A DNA stretch of 64,000 nt from Allofournierella_A excrementavium (GTDB lineage: Bacteria; Bacillota; Clostridia; Oscillospirales; Ruminococcaceae), in assembly GCA_019120375.1 (NCBI GenBank), contig DWVE01000051.1, positions 1 to 64,000 of the forward strand, in the 5' to 3' direction. The position numbers were made by a program, and so were the translations under genes. The notes beneath the pieces were generated by a model. It searched no databases, had not been told where the DNA came from, and was given only the letters and a program-made list of their open reading frames with translations. Positions 56,650 through 64,000 of this stretch are shown in pieces (the first letter of the stretch is position 1; each line of letters begins with the position of its first letter).

Positions 56650-57543
56650 TCATTCCACCGGCTCGTGGCCGCACAGCGCCACGAACACGTTCTGCAGGTT
56701 CAGGGGCGAAACGTCCACGTCGCCCGTGCCTTCCAAATCGGCGGCCCGGCGGCCGGCGGTGTCCCGCACGGCGGCGGTCTTGCGGCGGCCCATGGCGCGC
56801 TCGCTCACCACCGTCATCCCTTCGCACACCCGGTCCACCTCCTCGGCGGCGCCGGACACATAGCGGAACTGGTCCACCAGCTCCTCCGTCTCCTCGTCCT
56901 CGATGATGCGCCCGTCGTCCAGAATGAGCACCCGCTCGAACACCGACGCGGCCTCCTCAATGATGTGGGTGGAGATGATGAAGGTGCGGCCGGTGCGGGC
57001 GTAGTCCTCCAGCAGCAGCTGATAAAAGCGCTCCCGGGCCACCACGTCCAGGCCCGCCACCGGCTCGTCCAGAATGGTGATGGGCGCGTTGCTGGCCAGG
57101 GCGATGAGGATGGTCACCATGGAAAGCTGGCCCTTGGAGAGCTGGCTCACCCGCTTTTTCTCCTCCACACCGAATTCTTTCAGCAGCCGCCGGGCGTATT
57201 CCTCGTCCCAACGGGGATAGAAGGTGGCCCCGGCCTGCAGGTAGTGGCGCACTTTCAGATTGTTCTGACCGTAGAACAGGGTGGCCTGCAGTTCGCGGGA
57301 AAAGCACAGGTCCGCCAGGGCCTTGGGGTTCTCCCACACCGGCTCGCCGTTATAGGTCACTTCACCGGAATCGTGGGTGTTCTGGGCGGTCAGAATGCCC
57401 AAAAGGGTGGTCTTGCCCGCGCCGTTGCGCCCGATGAGCCCGTAAATTTTGCCCGGCTCGATGGTAATGTCCAGATTTTTCAGCACCTGTTTGTCCTTGT
57501 AGGATTTGCACAGGCCCTTCGCCTGCAAAATTCCGCTCGTCAT
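56650..57543 (-). CDS. ABC transporter ATPase (YtrB-like)
   Basis: 297 residues. Walker A GRNGAGKTT (about 38-46), Q-loop near NTHDSGEVTYNGEP, signature LSKGQL, Walker B ITILDEPVAGLD, H-loop ISTHIIEEA. The C-terminal 80 residues (about 215-297) are an exporter-type extension without known motif. The start ATG overlaps the ytrA-type regulator's stop (ATGA), which marks the classic GntR-ABC arrangement. Confidence 0.94.
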   Translation of the reverse strand: MTSGILQAKGLCKSYKDKQVLKNLDITIEPGKIYGLIGRNGAGKTTLLGILTAQNTHDSGEVTYNGEPVWENPKALADLCFSRELQATLFYGQNNLKVRHYLQAGATFYPRWDEEYARRLLKEFGVEEKKRVSQLSKGQLSMVTILIALASNAPITILDEPVAGLDVVARERFYQLLLEDYARTGRTFIISTHIIEEAASVFERVLILDDGRIIEDEETEELVDQFRYVSGAAEEVDRVCEGMTVVSERAMGRRKTAAVRDTAGRRAADLEGTGDVDVSPLNLQNVFVALCGHEPVE

Positions 57544-57926
57544 GCCTTCTCTCCTCCTTCATGTTCGATGGCCTCTTTCACCATCGCCAAAAGTTCTTCC
57601 TTGCCAAGGCCCAGAGACTTCGCCTCCCGCAGAAGGGGCAGCACATACTCCTCGCCCAGGGCCTTGCGGCGCTTTTCCTTCACCGCGGCGGTGGCGCCGG
57701 GGGCAACGAACATGCCGATGCCCCGCCGTTTGTAGAGCACGCCCTCCGCCACCAGCAGATTGATGCCCTTGGCCGCCGTGGCCGGGTTGATGTTGTATTC
57801 CCTGGCCAGCTCGTTGGTGGAGGGCACCTGCTCCTCCTCCCGGTAAACGCCCCGGAGGATGTCGTCCTCCAGCATCTGCGCGATCTGCAGATAGATCAGC
57901 GACTGGTCGTTCAAACTTCCATGCAC
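57540..57926 (-). CDS. GntR-family YtrA-type regulator
   Basis: 128 residues from GTG 57926, eight bases after GGAGG; a GTG at 57935 overlaps that site. Winged helix-turn-helix PSTNELAREYNINPATAAKGINLLVAEGVLYKRRGIGMFVAPGA followed by a short dimerisation tail, as in YtrA. It lies first in the operon and should repress it by binding the inverted repeat at 57959-57972. Ligands of this group are often envelope antibiotics. Confidence 0.92.
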   Translation of the reverse strand: MHGSLNDQSLIYLQIAQMLEDDILRGVYREEEQVPSTNELAREYNINPATAAKGINLLVAEGVLYKRRGIGMFVAPGATAAVKEKRRKALGEEYVLPLLREAKSLGLGKEELLAMVKEAIEHEGGEKA

Positions 57927-57958
57927 GCAGTTCACCTCCGCCTGCTGTTCATTGGTTC

Positions 57959-57972
57959 ATTACTTGTGTAAT
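57959..57972 (-). promoter_or_regulatory. Probable YtrA-type operator
   Basis: ATTAC, four bases, GTAAT: a perfect inverted repeat just downstream of the -10 element, where a repressor would block transcription. Confidence 0.6.
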
Positions 57973-57974
57973 TA

Positions 57975-58003
57975 ACCATAGCACCTGCGGGCCGCTTTGT
58001 CAA
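57975..58003 (-). promoter_or_regulatory. Promoter of the ytrA-type operon
   Basis: Minus-strand TTGACA and extended TGCTATGGT, 17 bases apart. Confidence 0.72.
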
Positions 58004-58044
58004 GGGCCGGGATGGAAAAATGTGCGCCGGCAGGGCAAAAACAC

Positions 58045-58078
58045 AAAAAAGGGCCGCCCCAAACCGGGGCGGCCCTTG
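58045..58078 (-). terminator. Terminator after ackA
   Basis: Minus-strand stem GGGCCGCCCC / GGGGCGGCCC, five-base loop, then TTTTTT, 18 bases after the ackA stop. Confidence 0.92.
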
Positions 58079-58095
58079 AAAAACAGGGGGATGAT

Positions 58096-59298
58096 TTACT
58101 TCGCGGTCACCAGCGCCAGAGTGTCGCGGGCGATCATCAGCTCCTCGTTGGTGCAGACCATCAGCACCTTCACGCGGCTGTCGGCGGCGGACAGGTCGAT
58201 GATGTCCTGGCCGCGCAGCTTGTTCTTCTCCTCGTCCAGCTTGATGCCCAAAAACTCCATGTTCTTGCACACTTCGCTGCGCACGTAGTCGTCGTTCTCA
58301 CCAATGCCGCCGGTGAACACGACGCAGTCCAGACCGCCCATCACGGCGGCGTAGGCGCCCACGTACTTCTTGATCTGGTAGTTCAGCATGTCGCTGGCCA
58401 GCTTGGCCCGCTCGTTGCCCGCGGCGGCGGCAGCCTCCACGTCGCGCTTGTCGCTGGACACGCCGGACACGCCCAGCAGGCCGCACTTCTTGTTCAGGTA
58501 GTCGGCCATCTCCTGGCCGTGGATGCCCAGCTTCTGCTCCATGTAGGTCACCACGCTGGGGTCAACGTCGCCGCAGCGGGTGCCCATCAGCACGCCGGCC
58601 AGCGGGGTCAGGCCCATGCTGGTGTCCACGCACTTGCCGCCGTCCACGGCGGTGATGCTGCTGCCGTTGCCCAGGTGGCAGGTGACCATCTTCAGCTCGG
58701 CGGGGTCCTTGCCCAGGAACTTGGCGGCGGCCATGCTCACATAGCGGTGGCTGGTGCCGTGGGCGCCGTAGCGGCGGATGGCGTACTTCTCGTACATCTC
58801 GTAGGGCACGCCGTACATATAAGCCTTGGGAGGCATGGTCTGGTGGAAGGTGGTGTCGAAGACCACGACGTTGGGCACCTCGGCGCCGAACACCTTCTTG
58901 GCGCTGCGCAGGCCCTGCACGTGGGCCAGGTTGTGCACGGGGGCCAGGGGAGCGATCTCCTCGATCTTGTCGATGATGGCGTCGGTGACGATCTCGCTCT
59001 TGGTGAAGAACTCAGCGCCCTGCACGATGCGGTGGCCGATGGCGCCGATCTCGCTCTTGTCGGCAACAACGGCGCCCTCGCCGGTGGTCATCATCTCAAC
59101 CACCTTCATAAAGGCTTCGGTGTGGGTGGGGAAGGGCACTTCCTCGCTCCACTTGCCGCCGTGAGCCTGATGGGTGATCTTGCTGCCTTCGATGCCGATG
59201 CGCTCGCACAGGCCCTTGCACAGCACGCTCTCGTCGGTCATGTCGATCAGCTGATATTTCAGCGAGGACGAACCGCAGTTGATAACCAGGATTTTCAT
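58096..59298 (-). CDS. ackA: Acetate kinase
   Basis: Converts acetyl phosphate and ADP to acetate and ATP, the energy step of acetate fermentation. 400 residues: NCGSSSLKYQL, GHRIVQGAEFF, VVFDTTFHQTMP, HRYVSMAA, CHLGNGSSITAVDGGKCVDTSMG, TPLAGVLMGTRCGDVDP and FTGGIGENDDYVR. ATG 59298. The third block usually reads VVHGGE; here the His is Gln and one Gly is Ala, a variation I believe occurs in some Firmicutes. Phosphotransacetylase is not adjacent. It is expressed divergently from tmcAL through overlapping promoters. Confidence 0.97.
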   Translation of the reverse strand: MKILVINCGSSSLKYQLIDMTDESVLCKGLCERIGIEGSKITHQAHGGKWSEEVPFPTHTEAFMKVVEMMTTGEGAVVADKSEIGAIGHRIVQGAEFFTKSEIVTDAIIDKIEEIAPLAPVHNLAHVQGLRSAKKVFGAEVPNVVVFDTTFHQTMPPKAYMYGVPYEMYEKYAIRRYGAHGTSHRYVSMAAAKFLGKDPAELKMVTCHLGNGSSITAVDGGKCVDTSMGLTPLAGVLMGTRCGDVDPSVVTYMEQKLGIHGQEMADYLNKKCGLLGVSGVSSDKRDVEAAAAAGNERAKLASDMLNYQIKKYVGAYAAVMGGLDCVVFTGGIGENDDYVRSEVCKNMEFLGIKLDEEKNKLRGQDIIDLSAADSRVKVLMVCTNEELMIARDTLALVTAK

Positions 59299-59344
59299 TG
59301 ATACTTCCTCCCAAAACTGTTTCTGGCGGCCGCTGCCGCCCGGA

Positions 59345-59373
59345 TTTACATTGTCCACTCACTATTATATAAT
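59345..59373 (+). promoter_or_regulatory. Promoter of tmcAL, overlapping that of ackA
   Basis: TTTACA and TATAAT, 17 bases apart. The -10 lies inside ATTATATAAT (59364-59373), the same ten bases that hold the opposing ackA -10. Confidence 0.78.
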
Positions 59374-59392
59374 GGGGAAAATCGCTTTTCAA
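59364..59392 (-). promoter_or_regulatory. Promoter of ackA, overlapping that of tmcAL
   Basis: Minus-strand TTGAAA and TATAAT, 17 bases apart; leader about 60 bases. RNA polymerase cannot occupy both promoters at once. Confidence 0.82.
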
Positions 59393-59414
59393 GGCAAAAA
59401 GGGGGGCCAAACCC

Positions 59415-60596
59415 GTGAAAAACGCCGGGATCATCGCAGAATACGACCCGTTCCACGCCGGCCACGCCTGGCAGATCGCCGAAGCGCGCCGCCAGGGCGC
59501 CGAAACAGTGACCGTTTGCATGAGCGGCGACGTCACCCAGCGGGGCGGCGCGGCGCTGCTGCCGCCCCCGGTGCGGGCCGCCGCGGCCCTCGGCTGCGGG
59601 GCCGACCTGGTGTTGTGCCTGCCGAACCCCTACGCCTGCCTCTCCGCCGAGGGCTTTGCCGCCGCCGGGGTGGCGATTTTGAGCGCCCTGCCCGCGTTGG
59701 ACACCCTGGTGTTCGGGGCGGAGACGCCGGACACGGCGGCCCTCGTCCGCACCGCCGGGACCCTGCGCTCGGAGGCGTTCTCCGCCGCCCTGGCCCGCAG
59801 CCTCGCGGGGGGCGCGCCCTTCGCCGCCGCCCGGGCCGCCGCCGCCGAAGAAGTCTGCCCCGGGGCGGGGGCGGTGCTGGCGGGCCCCAACAACAACCTG
59901 GGCGTGGAGTACTGCAAGGCCCTCGCCGCCCAAAACAGCCATATCGAACCGCGGGCCCTGCCCCGCAGGGGCGCGGCCCACGGCGAGGCGGAACCCGGCG
60001 CCGGGGGCTTTGCCAGCGCCTCCAGCCTGCGCACCCTCTGGCGGAACGGGGGCGCGGCGGCGCTGGAGGGCTATGTGCCCGAAGCCGCCCTGGCCCTTTA
60101 TAAAGAGGCCGAAGCCGCCGGGGCCGACCTGGACGAAAAGGCCTGGGGGGTGGCTCTGCTCTCCCGCCTGCGGGGGATGGACGCCGCCGCCATCGCCCGC
60201 ACCCGGGGCACCGCCGAGGGGCTGGAACACCTGCTGGAGAACGCCGTGCGCGCCGCCGCAGACCTGCCGGGCCTTTACGACTCGATGAAGTCCAAGCGCT
60301 ACGCCCACGCCCGGCTGCGCCGCTATGTGCTGGCGGCGGCCCTGGGCTACACCGGCGAACTGCCCGCCCTGCCGCCCTATGTCCATGTGCTGGCGGCGAA
60401 CGAGCGGGGCCTCGCCCTTTTGCAGGGGGCAAAAAAGCCCGCCGGGGCGTCCCTTGCCCGTCTTGCCCGCGAAAACGAGGCCTGCCGTGCGGCGGCCGCC
60501 GCCCACGCCGCCGCCGCGGACCTTGCGGCCCTCTGCCGCCGCGCCCCCGGCCCCATGGGCGGCTGCTACACCGAAAAACCCCTGCTGGTTTGTTGA
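59415..60596 (+). CDS. tmcAL: tRNA(Met) cytidine acetate ligase TmcAL
   Basis: Makes N4-acetylcytidine at the wobble base of elongator tRNA(Met) from acetate and ATP via acetyl-AMP. 393 residues: GIIAEYDPFHAGHAWQI (nucleotidyltransferase HAGH site), MSGDVTQRG, GPNNNLGVEYCKAL, ASASSLR (tRNA/acetate site). The C-terminal third is Ala-rich. GTG 59415 lies eight bases after AAAGGGGGG. The composition is unusually Ala/Gly-rich, but all motifs stay in order, so it should be active. Confidence 0.93.
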   Translation: MKNAGIIAEYDPFHAGHAWQIAEARRQGAETVTVCMSGDVTQRGGAALLPPPVRAAAALGCGADLVLCLPNPYACLSAEGFAAAGVAILSALPALDTLVFGAETPDTAALVRTAGTLRSEAFSAALARSLAGGAPFAAARAAAAEEVCPGAGAVLAGPNNNLGVEYCKALAAQNSHIEPRALPRRGAAHGEAEPGAGGFASASSLRTLWRNGGAAALEGYVPEAALALYKEAEAAGADLDEKAWGVALLSRLRGMDAAAIARTRGTAEGLEHLLENAVRAAADLPGLYDSMKSKRYAHARLRRYVLAAALGYTGELPALPPYVHVLAANERGLALLQGAKKPAGASLARLARENEACRAAAAAHAAAADLAALCRRAPGPMGGCYTEKPLLVC

Positions 60597-60681
60597 AAGG
60601 AGCAGAAATCGTCAAAAATTAGACAAAGTTTTGAGCGAAACAGAAAACTTTTGCACTTTCGGTTTTTTAACAGAAATTCCA

Positions 60682-60710
60682 TTGCCGTTTTTTGGGCGCG
60701 GAAGTATAAT
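60682..60710 (+). promoter_or_regulatory. Promoter of pckG
   Basis: TTGCCG and TATAAT, 17 bases apart. A second TATAAT follows at 60714-60719 with a poor -35. The preceding 60600-60680 stretch is AT-rich and may act as an UP element. Confidence 0.75.
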
Positions 60711-60802
60711 GGCTATAATGGGTGCAACTGGCAAACTTTTTTCAGCGCCGCCTCCGGCGCGGGGTTTGCCCCCGAACATCAAGAGAGGATTGGTGAAAGC
60801 GT

Positions 60803-62581
60803 ATGACAACGAACAAGCACGTTCTGACCTGGCTGGACGAAATGGTCGCCCTGGTGAAACCCGACAAGGTCGTGTGGATCGACGGCAGCGAGGAGCAGCT
60901 CACCGCTCTGCGTGAAGAGAGCTTCAAGACCGGCGAAATGGTGCCCCTGAATGAGGAACTGCTGCCCGGCTGTGTGCTGCATCACACCGCGGTGAACGAC
61001 GTTGCCCGCGTGGAGGGCCGCACCTTCATCTGCACCAAGAAGCGTGAGGACGCCGCCCCCATCAACAACTGGATGGAGACCAGCGAGATGAAGGCCAAGC
61101 TGATCCCCATGTACGACGGCTGCATGAAGGGCCGCACCATGTACGTCCTGCCCTACTGCATGGGCCCCATCGGCAGCCCCTTCAGCAAGGTGGGCATTGA
61201 GCTGACCGACTCCATCTACGTGGTCATGAACATGGACATCATGACCCGCATGGGCAAGCAGGCGCTGGACCAGCTGGGCGATTCCAACGACTTCGTCCGC
61301 GGCCTGCACTCCAAGGCCAAGATGGAAGAGGAGAACCGCTACATCGTGCAGTTCCCCGAAGAGAACACCATCTGGTCCATCAACTCCGGCTACGGCGGCA
61401 ACGTGCTGCTGGGCAAGAAGTGCTTCGCGCTGCGCATCGCCAGCTATCAGGGCCTGAAGGAAGGCTGGATGGCCGAGCATATGCTCATCCTGGGCATCGA
61501 GGACCCCACTGGCCATGTGGAGTACATCACCGCCGCCTTCCCCTCCGCCTGCGGCAAGACCAACCTGGCCATGCTGATCCCGCCCGAAGTCTACGCCAAG
61601 CAGGGCTACAAGGTCTGGACCGTCGGCGACGACATCGCCTGGATGCACATCGGTGAGGACGGCCGTCTCTACGCCATCAACCCCGAGAACGGCTTCTTCG
61701 GCGTGGCCCCCGGCACCAACGAGAAGTCCAACCCCAACGCCCTGCACACCACCATGAAGAACACCATCTTCACCAACGTTGCCCACAACCTGGACAACAA
61801 CACCGTGTGGTGGGAAGGCCTGGACAAGAATCCGCCCGAGAACGCCGAGGAGTGGACCGGCAAGAAGGTCAACGGCAAGGAGTGGGTGGCCCAGGGCAAC
61901 AAGCTGGCCCATCCCAACAGCCGCTTCACCGCTCCCGCTGTGAACTGCCCCTGCCTGAGCAGGGAGTTCAACAACCCCAACGGTGTGCCCGTCACCGCCA
62001 TGGTGTTCGGCGGCCGCCGCGCCAAGACCGCTCCGCTGGTGTTCCAGAGCTTTGACTGGAACCACGGCGTGTATGTGGGCAGCGCCATGGCCTCCGAGAC
62101 CACCGCTGCCGCCGCCGGCGCCGTGGGTGTCGTGCGCCGCGACCCCATGGCCATGCGTCCCTTCACCGGCTACAACATGGGCGACTACTTCGGCCACTGG
62201 ATCGAGATGGGCAAGAAGCTGGGCGACAAGGCCCCCAAGATCTTCCACGTCAACTGGTTCCGCACCGATGACGAAGGCCACTTCATCTGGCCCGGCTTCG
62301 GCGACAACATGCGCGTGCTGATGTGGATGCTGAAGCGCTGCAAGGGCGAAGTGGACGCCGTGGAGACCCCTATCGGCTACCTGCCCAAGGCCGAGGACAT
62401 CGACATCACCGGCCTGGAGGACGTCACTCTGGACACCGTCAAGGGTCTGCTGAGCGTGGACAAGGACCTGTGGCTGGAGGACTGCGACGGCGTCGAGGCC
62501 CTCTACGACGAGATCGGCGAGCGCGTTCCCGCTGAGCTGCGCGCCCAGCTGGCGGCCCTGCGCGAGCGTCTTTCCAAGTAA
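60803..62581 (+). CDS. pckG: Phosphoenolpyruvate carboxykinase (GTP)
   Basis: Interconverts oxaloacetate and PEP with GTP/GDP; in anaerobes it may work in the CO2-fixing direction toward succinate or supply PEP for synthesis. 592 residues: INNWM (88-92), GPIGSPFSKVG, SGYGGNVLLGKKCFALRIAS, kinase-1a P-loop FPSACGKTN (246-254), VGDDIAWM, WWEG and PNSRFTAP. These mark the GTP class, not the ATP class. The ATG follows a modest GAGAGGA. Codon use is strongly biased, pointing to high expression. Confidence 0.97.
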   Translation: MTTNKHVLTWLDEMVALVKPDKVVWIDGSEEQLTALREESFKTGEMVPLNEELLPGCVLHHTAVNDVARVEGRTFICTKKREDAAPINNWMETSEMKAKLIPMYDGCMKGRTMYVLPYCMGPIGSPFSKVGIELTDSIYVVMNMDIMTRMGKQALDQLGDSNDFVRGLHSKAKMEEENRYIVQFPEENTIWSINSGYGGNVLLGKKCFALRIASYQGLKEGWMAEHMLILGIEDPTGHVEYITAAFPSACGKTNLAMLIPPEVYAKQGYKVWTVGDDIAWMHIGEDGRLYAINPENGFFGVAPGTNEKSNPNALHTTMKNTIFTNVAHNLDNNTVWWEGLDKNPPENAEEWTGKKVNGKEWVAQGNKLAHPNSRFTAPAVNCPCLSREFNNPNGVPVTAMVFGGRRAKTAPLVFQSFDWNHGVYVGSAMASETTAAAAGAVGVVRRDPMAMRPFTGYNMGDYFGHWIEMGKKLGDKAPKIFHVNWFRTDDEGHFIWPGFGDNMRVLMWMLKRCKGEVDAVETPIGYLPKAEDIDITGLEDVTLDTVKGLLSVDKDLWLEDCDGVEALYDEIGERVPAELRAQLAALRERLSK

Positions 62582-62605
62582 ACCAACCCCCTGCTGAGCA
62601 AGCTG

Positions 62606-62635
62606 TGGCCCCCGGGAGACCGGGGGCCATTTTTG
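62606..62635 (+). terminator. Terminator after pckG
   Basis: Stem tggcccccgg / ccgggggcca, loop gaga, then TTTTTG. Confidence 0.9.
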
Positions 62636-62671
62636 AGGTGAAAAAAAGGGGACAAAGAGGGGAGAAAGTCA

Positions 62672-63358
62672 ATGAACGAACAGCGTGTGCAGACCAGCGA
62701 AGCGCTGCGGGTGGGCCTTGTGCTGGCGCTGGCGGGGGGCTATCTGGACGCCTACACCTACCTGTGCCGCGGCGGAGTGTTCGCCAACGCCGAGACCGGC
62801 AACATGGTGCTGCTGGGCGTGAAGCTGGCGGCGGGCGACTGGGCCGCCGCGGCAAAGTATCTGCCGCCCATCTTCGCCTTTTTCCTGGGCGTGCTGGCGG
62901 CGGAGGCCATCCGCCGCAGGGGCAAGGCGGCCCCGGCGGCAAAACTGCACTGGCGGCAGTGGGTGCTGGCGCTGGAGATCGGGGTGCTGGCCGCCGCGGC
63001 CTTTGCGCCCCTGGGCGGCGCGTGGGACATGGCGGTGAACTGGGCGGTGAGCTTCGTCTGCGCCTTGCAGGTGGAGAGCTTCCGCCGGGTGCACGGCAAA
63101 GCCTACGCCACCACCATGTGCACCGGCAACCTGCGCAGCGGCACCGAGTTGCTCTATCAGTACTTCCAGACCCGCGACCGGGGCATTTTGCGCTCCAGCC
63201 TGCGGTATTATCAGGTCATCGTGGCCTTCATCGCCGGCGCGGCGGTGAGCGCGGTGCTGGCCGGGCCTCTGGGCCAGTGGTCGGTGCTGGCGGCCTGCGG
63301 CCTGCTGGCGGTGGTGCTGGTGGTCCTGAGCCGGGCCGAAGTGACCAGCCGGGAATAA
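62672..63358 (+). CDS. YoaK-like DUF1275 membrane protein
   Basis: 228 residues with six hydrophobic segments. GLVLALAGGYLDAYTYLCRGGVFANAETGNMVLLG at the N terminus and MCTGNLRSGTELLYQY in the second half are the two internal repeats typical of DUF1275. A transport role is suspected for the family but not shown. ATG follows GAGGGGAGA. It lies between two terminators, with no clear promoter in the short gap after pckG. Confidence 0.9.
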   Translation: MNEQRVQTSEALRVGLVLALAGGYLDAYTYLCRGGVFANAETGNMVLLGVKLAAGDWAAAAKYLPPIFAFFLGVLAAEAIRRRGKAAPAAKLHWRQWVLALEIGVLAAAAFAPLGGAWDMAVNWAVSFVCALQVESFRRVHGKAYATTMCTGNLRSGTELLYQYFQTRDRGILRSSLRYYQVIVAFIAGAAVSAVLAGPLGQWSVLAACGLLAVVLVVLSRAEVTSRE

Positions 63359-63369
63359 AAAGCAGAGAG

Positions 63370-63407
63370 CGGCCACTCCGGAAGTGCCGGGGCGGGCGCT
63401 TTTTTGT
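63370..63407 (+). terminator. Possible terminator after the DUF1275 gene
   Basis: An imperfect GC-rich hairpin with outer arms AGCG / CGCT is followed by TTTTTT. Pairing has several bulges. Confidence 0.42.
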
Positions 63408-63461
63408 GCTCATATTTTTCCGTCCGCTCCGAATAGACTGTACCCAAAGGGGGCGGCGGGC

Positions 63462-64000
63462 ATGGAGCAGTTTATTGTGGACGTGATGGAGGACTTCGGC
63501 TATCCGGGCATGGCCCTGCTCATCGCGGTGGAAAACCTCTTCCCGCCCATCCCCTCGGAGGTCATCCTCACCTTCGGCGGCTTTCTCACCACCCGCACCG
63601 CGCTGGATGTGTGGTGGGTGGCGGCCTGGGCCACCCTGGGTGCGGTGGCGGGGGCGCTGGCTCTCTACGGCGTGGGCCGGGCCCTGGGCGGAGAGCGGAT
63701 GCGCGCGCTGCTGGCGGGGCCCTGGGGCAAACGGCTGGGCTTTGACGCCGAGGCCGCCGCCCGGGCTGCCGCCTGGTTCGAGAAAAAAGGCGCGAAAACG
63801 GTGCTCTTCTGCCGCTGCGTGCCCATTCTGCGCAGCCTCATCTCCATCCCGGCGGGCATGGCCCGGATGAATCTGGTGCGCTTTCTGCTCTACACCACGG
63901 CGGGCAGTTTTGTGTGGAATGCCGCCCTGGTGCATCTGGGCGCGGCGGCGGGGGAGGGCTGGGCGCTGCTGGCCCGCCGCTTCGCGGACGCCTCCGGCGC
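63462..64000 (+). CDS. DedA-family membrane protein (3' truncated by window)
   Basis: The frame is open from ATG 63462 (after AAAGGGGG) to the window edge, 179 residues. The N terminus has ENLFPPIPSEVILTFGGFL, and the middle has FCRCVPILRSLISIPAGMARM, both DedA signatures; the latter holds the conserved Arg that in UptA-type flippases is needed for undecaprenyl phosphate or PE movement. At least three hydrophobic segments are seen. The C-terminal end lies outside the window. Confidence 0.92.
   Translation, partial: MEQFIVDVMEDFGYPGMALLIAVENLFPPIPSEVILTFGGFLTTRTALDVWWVAAWATLGAVAGALALYGVGRALGGERMRALLAGPWGKRLGFDAEAAARAAAWFEKKGAKTVLFCRCVPILRSLISIPAGMARMNLVRFLLYTTAGSFVWNAALVHLGAAAGEGWALLARRFADASG

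Overview
The window is GC-rich, with third codon positions almost all G or C, strong AGGAGG-type ribosome sites and consensus sigma-A promoters. The gene content is that of an anaerobic, H2- and acetate-forming Clostridia of the Ruminococcaceae/Oscillospiraceae type (near Faecalibacterium, Subdoligranulum or Gemmiger; inferred from gene content, not from a search). It carries an electron-bifurcating [FeFe] hydrogenase operon, acetate kinase, GTP-dependent PEP carboxykinase, AsnA, TmcAL, a SEDS protein and GntR/YtrA and MarR regulators. I saw no rRNA, tRNA, CRISPR array, phage gene or insertion sequence.

Layout. 1-724: 3' end of an MsmK/UgpC-type sugar ABC ATPase. 0.86-5.9 kb (minus): hydrogenase operon (NuoE-like, GHKL ATPase, ferredoxin-like, NuoF-like, HydA). 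6.1-9.3 kb (plus, divergent): a five-gene module with two DRTGG-like proteins, an RsbW-like kinase, a HydS-like sensory [FeFe] hydrogenase and a PHP phosphoesterase. 9.3-18.3 kb: housekeeping and envelope genes (asnA, CNNM/HlyC, HPr-like, Ala/Pro-rich membrane protein, upp, rpiB, tsaB, tsaE, DHHW/AlgX-like, MBOAT). 18.4-27.5 kb (plus): SEDS protein, DUF2500-like, GT-C membrane protein, GT2, then a CotH / VTC-domain / DUF4956 / CotH cassette.

28.0-49.7 kb (minus) is one large surface-glycan locus of nineteen same-strand genes. It runs through a GT4, five GT2s, a GT2-GT4 fusion, a second block of GT2s, a Wzm/Wzt ABC exporter, a GT52-like transferase, KdsB-like CMP-ulosonate synthetase, a DRE-TIM aldolase fusion, a KdsC-like phosphatase, DUF2142, GT2-GtrA, GT4, GT2 and DUF2304. 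A DUF4422 transferase diverges from its upstream end. The KdsB/KdsC/aldolase/GT52 set has no KdsA and suggests an unusual CMP-activated 2-keto-3-deoxy sugar acid on a Gram-positive exported glycan.

50.8-54.2 kb (plus): MarR regulator, then an APC permease and a MalY/PatB C-S lyase behind a leader holding three copies of a TTAGC-A-GCTAA palindrome alternating with terminator-like hairpins. 54.3-57.9 kb (minus): YtrA regulator, ABC transporter and a DUF1835 protein. 58-64 kb: ackA and tmcAL diverging from overlapping promoters that share one ATTATATAAT core, then pckG, a YoaK-type protein and a partial DedA protein.
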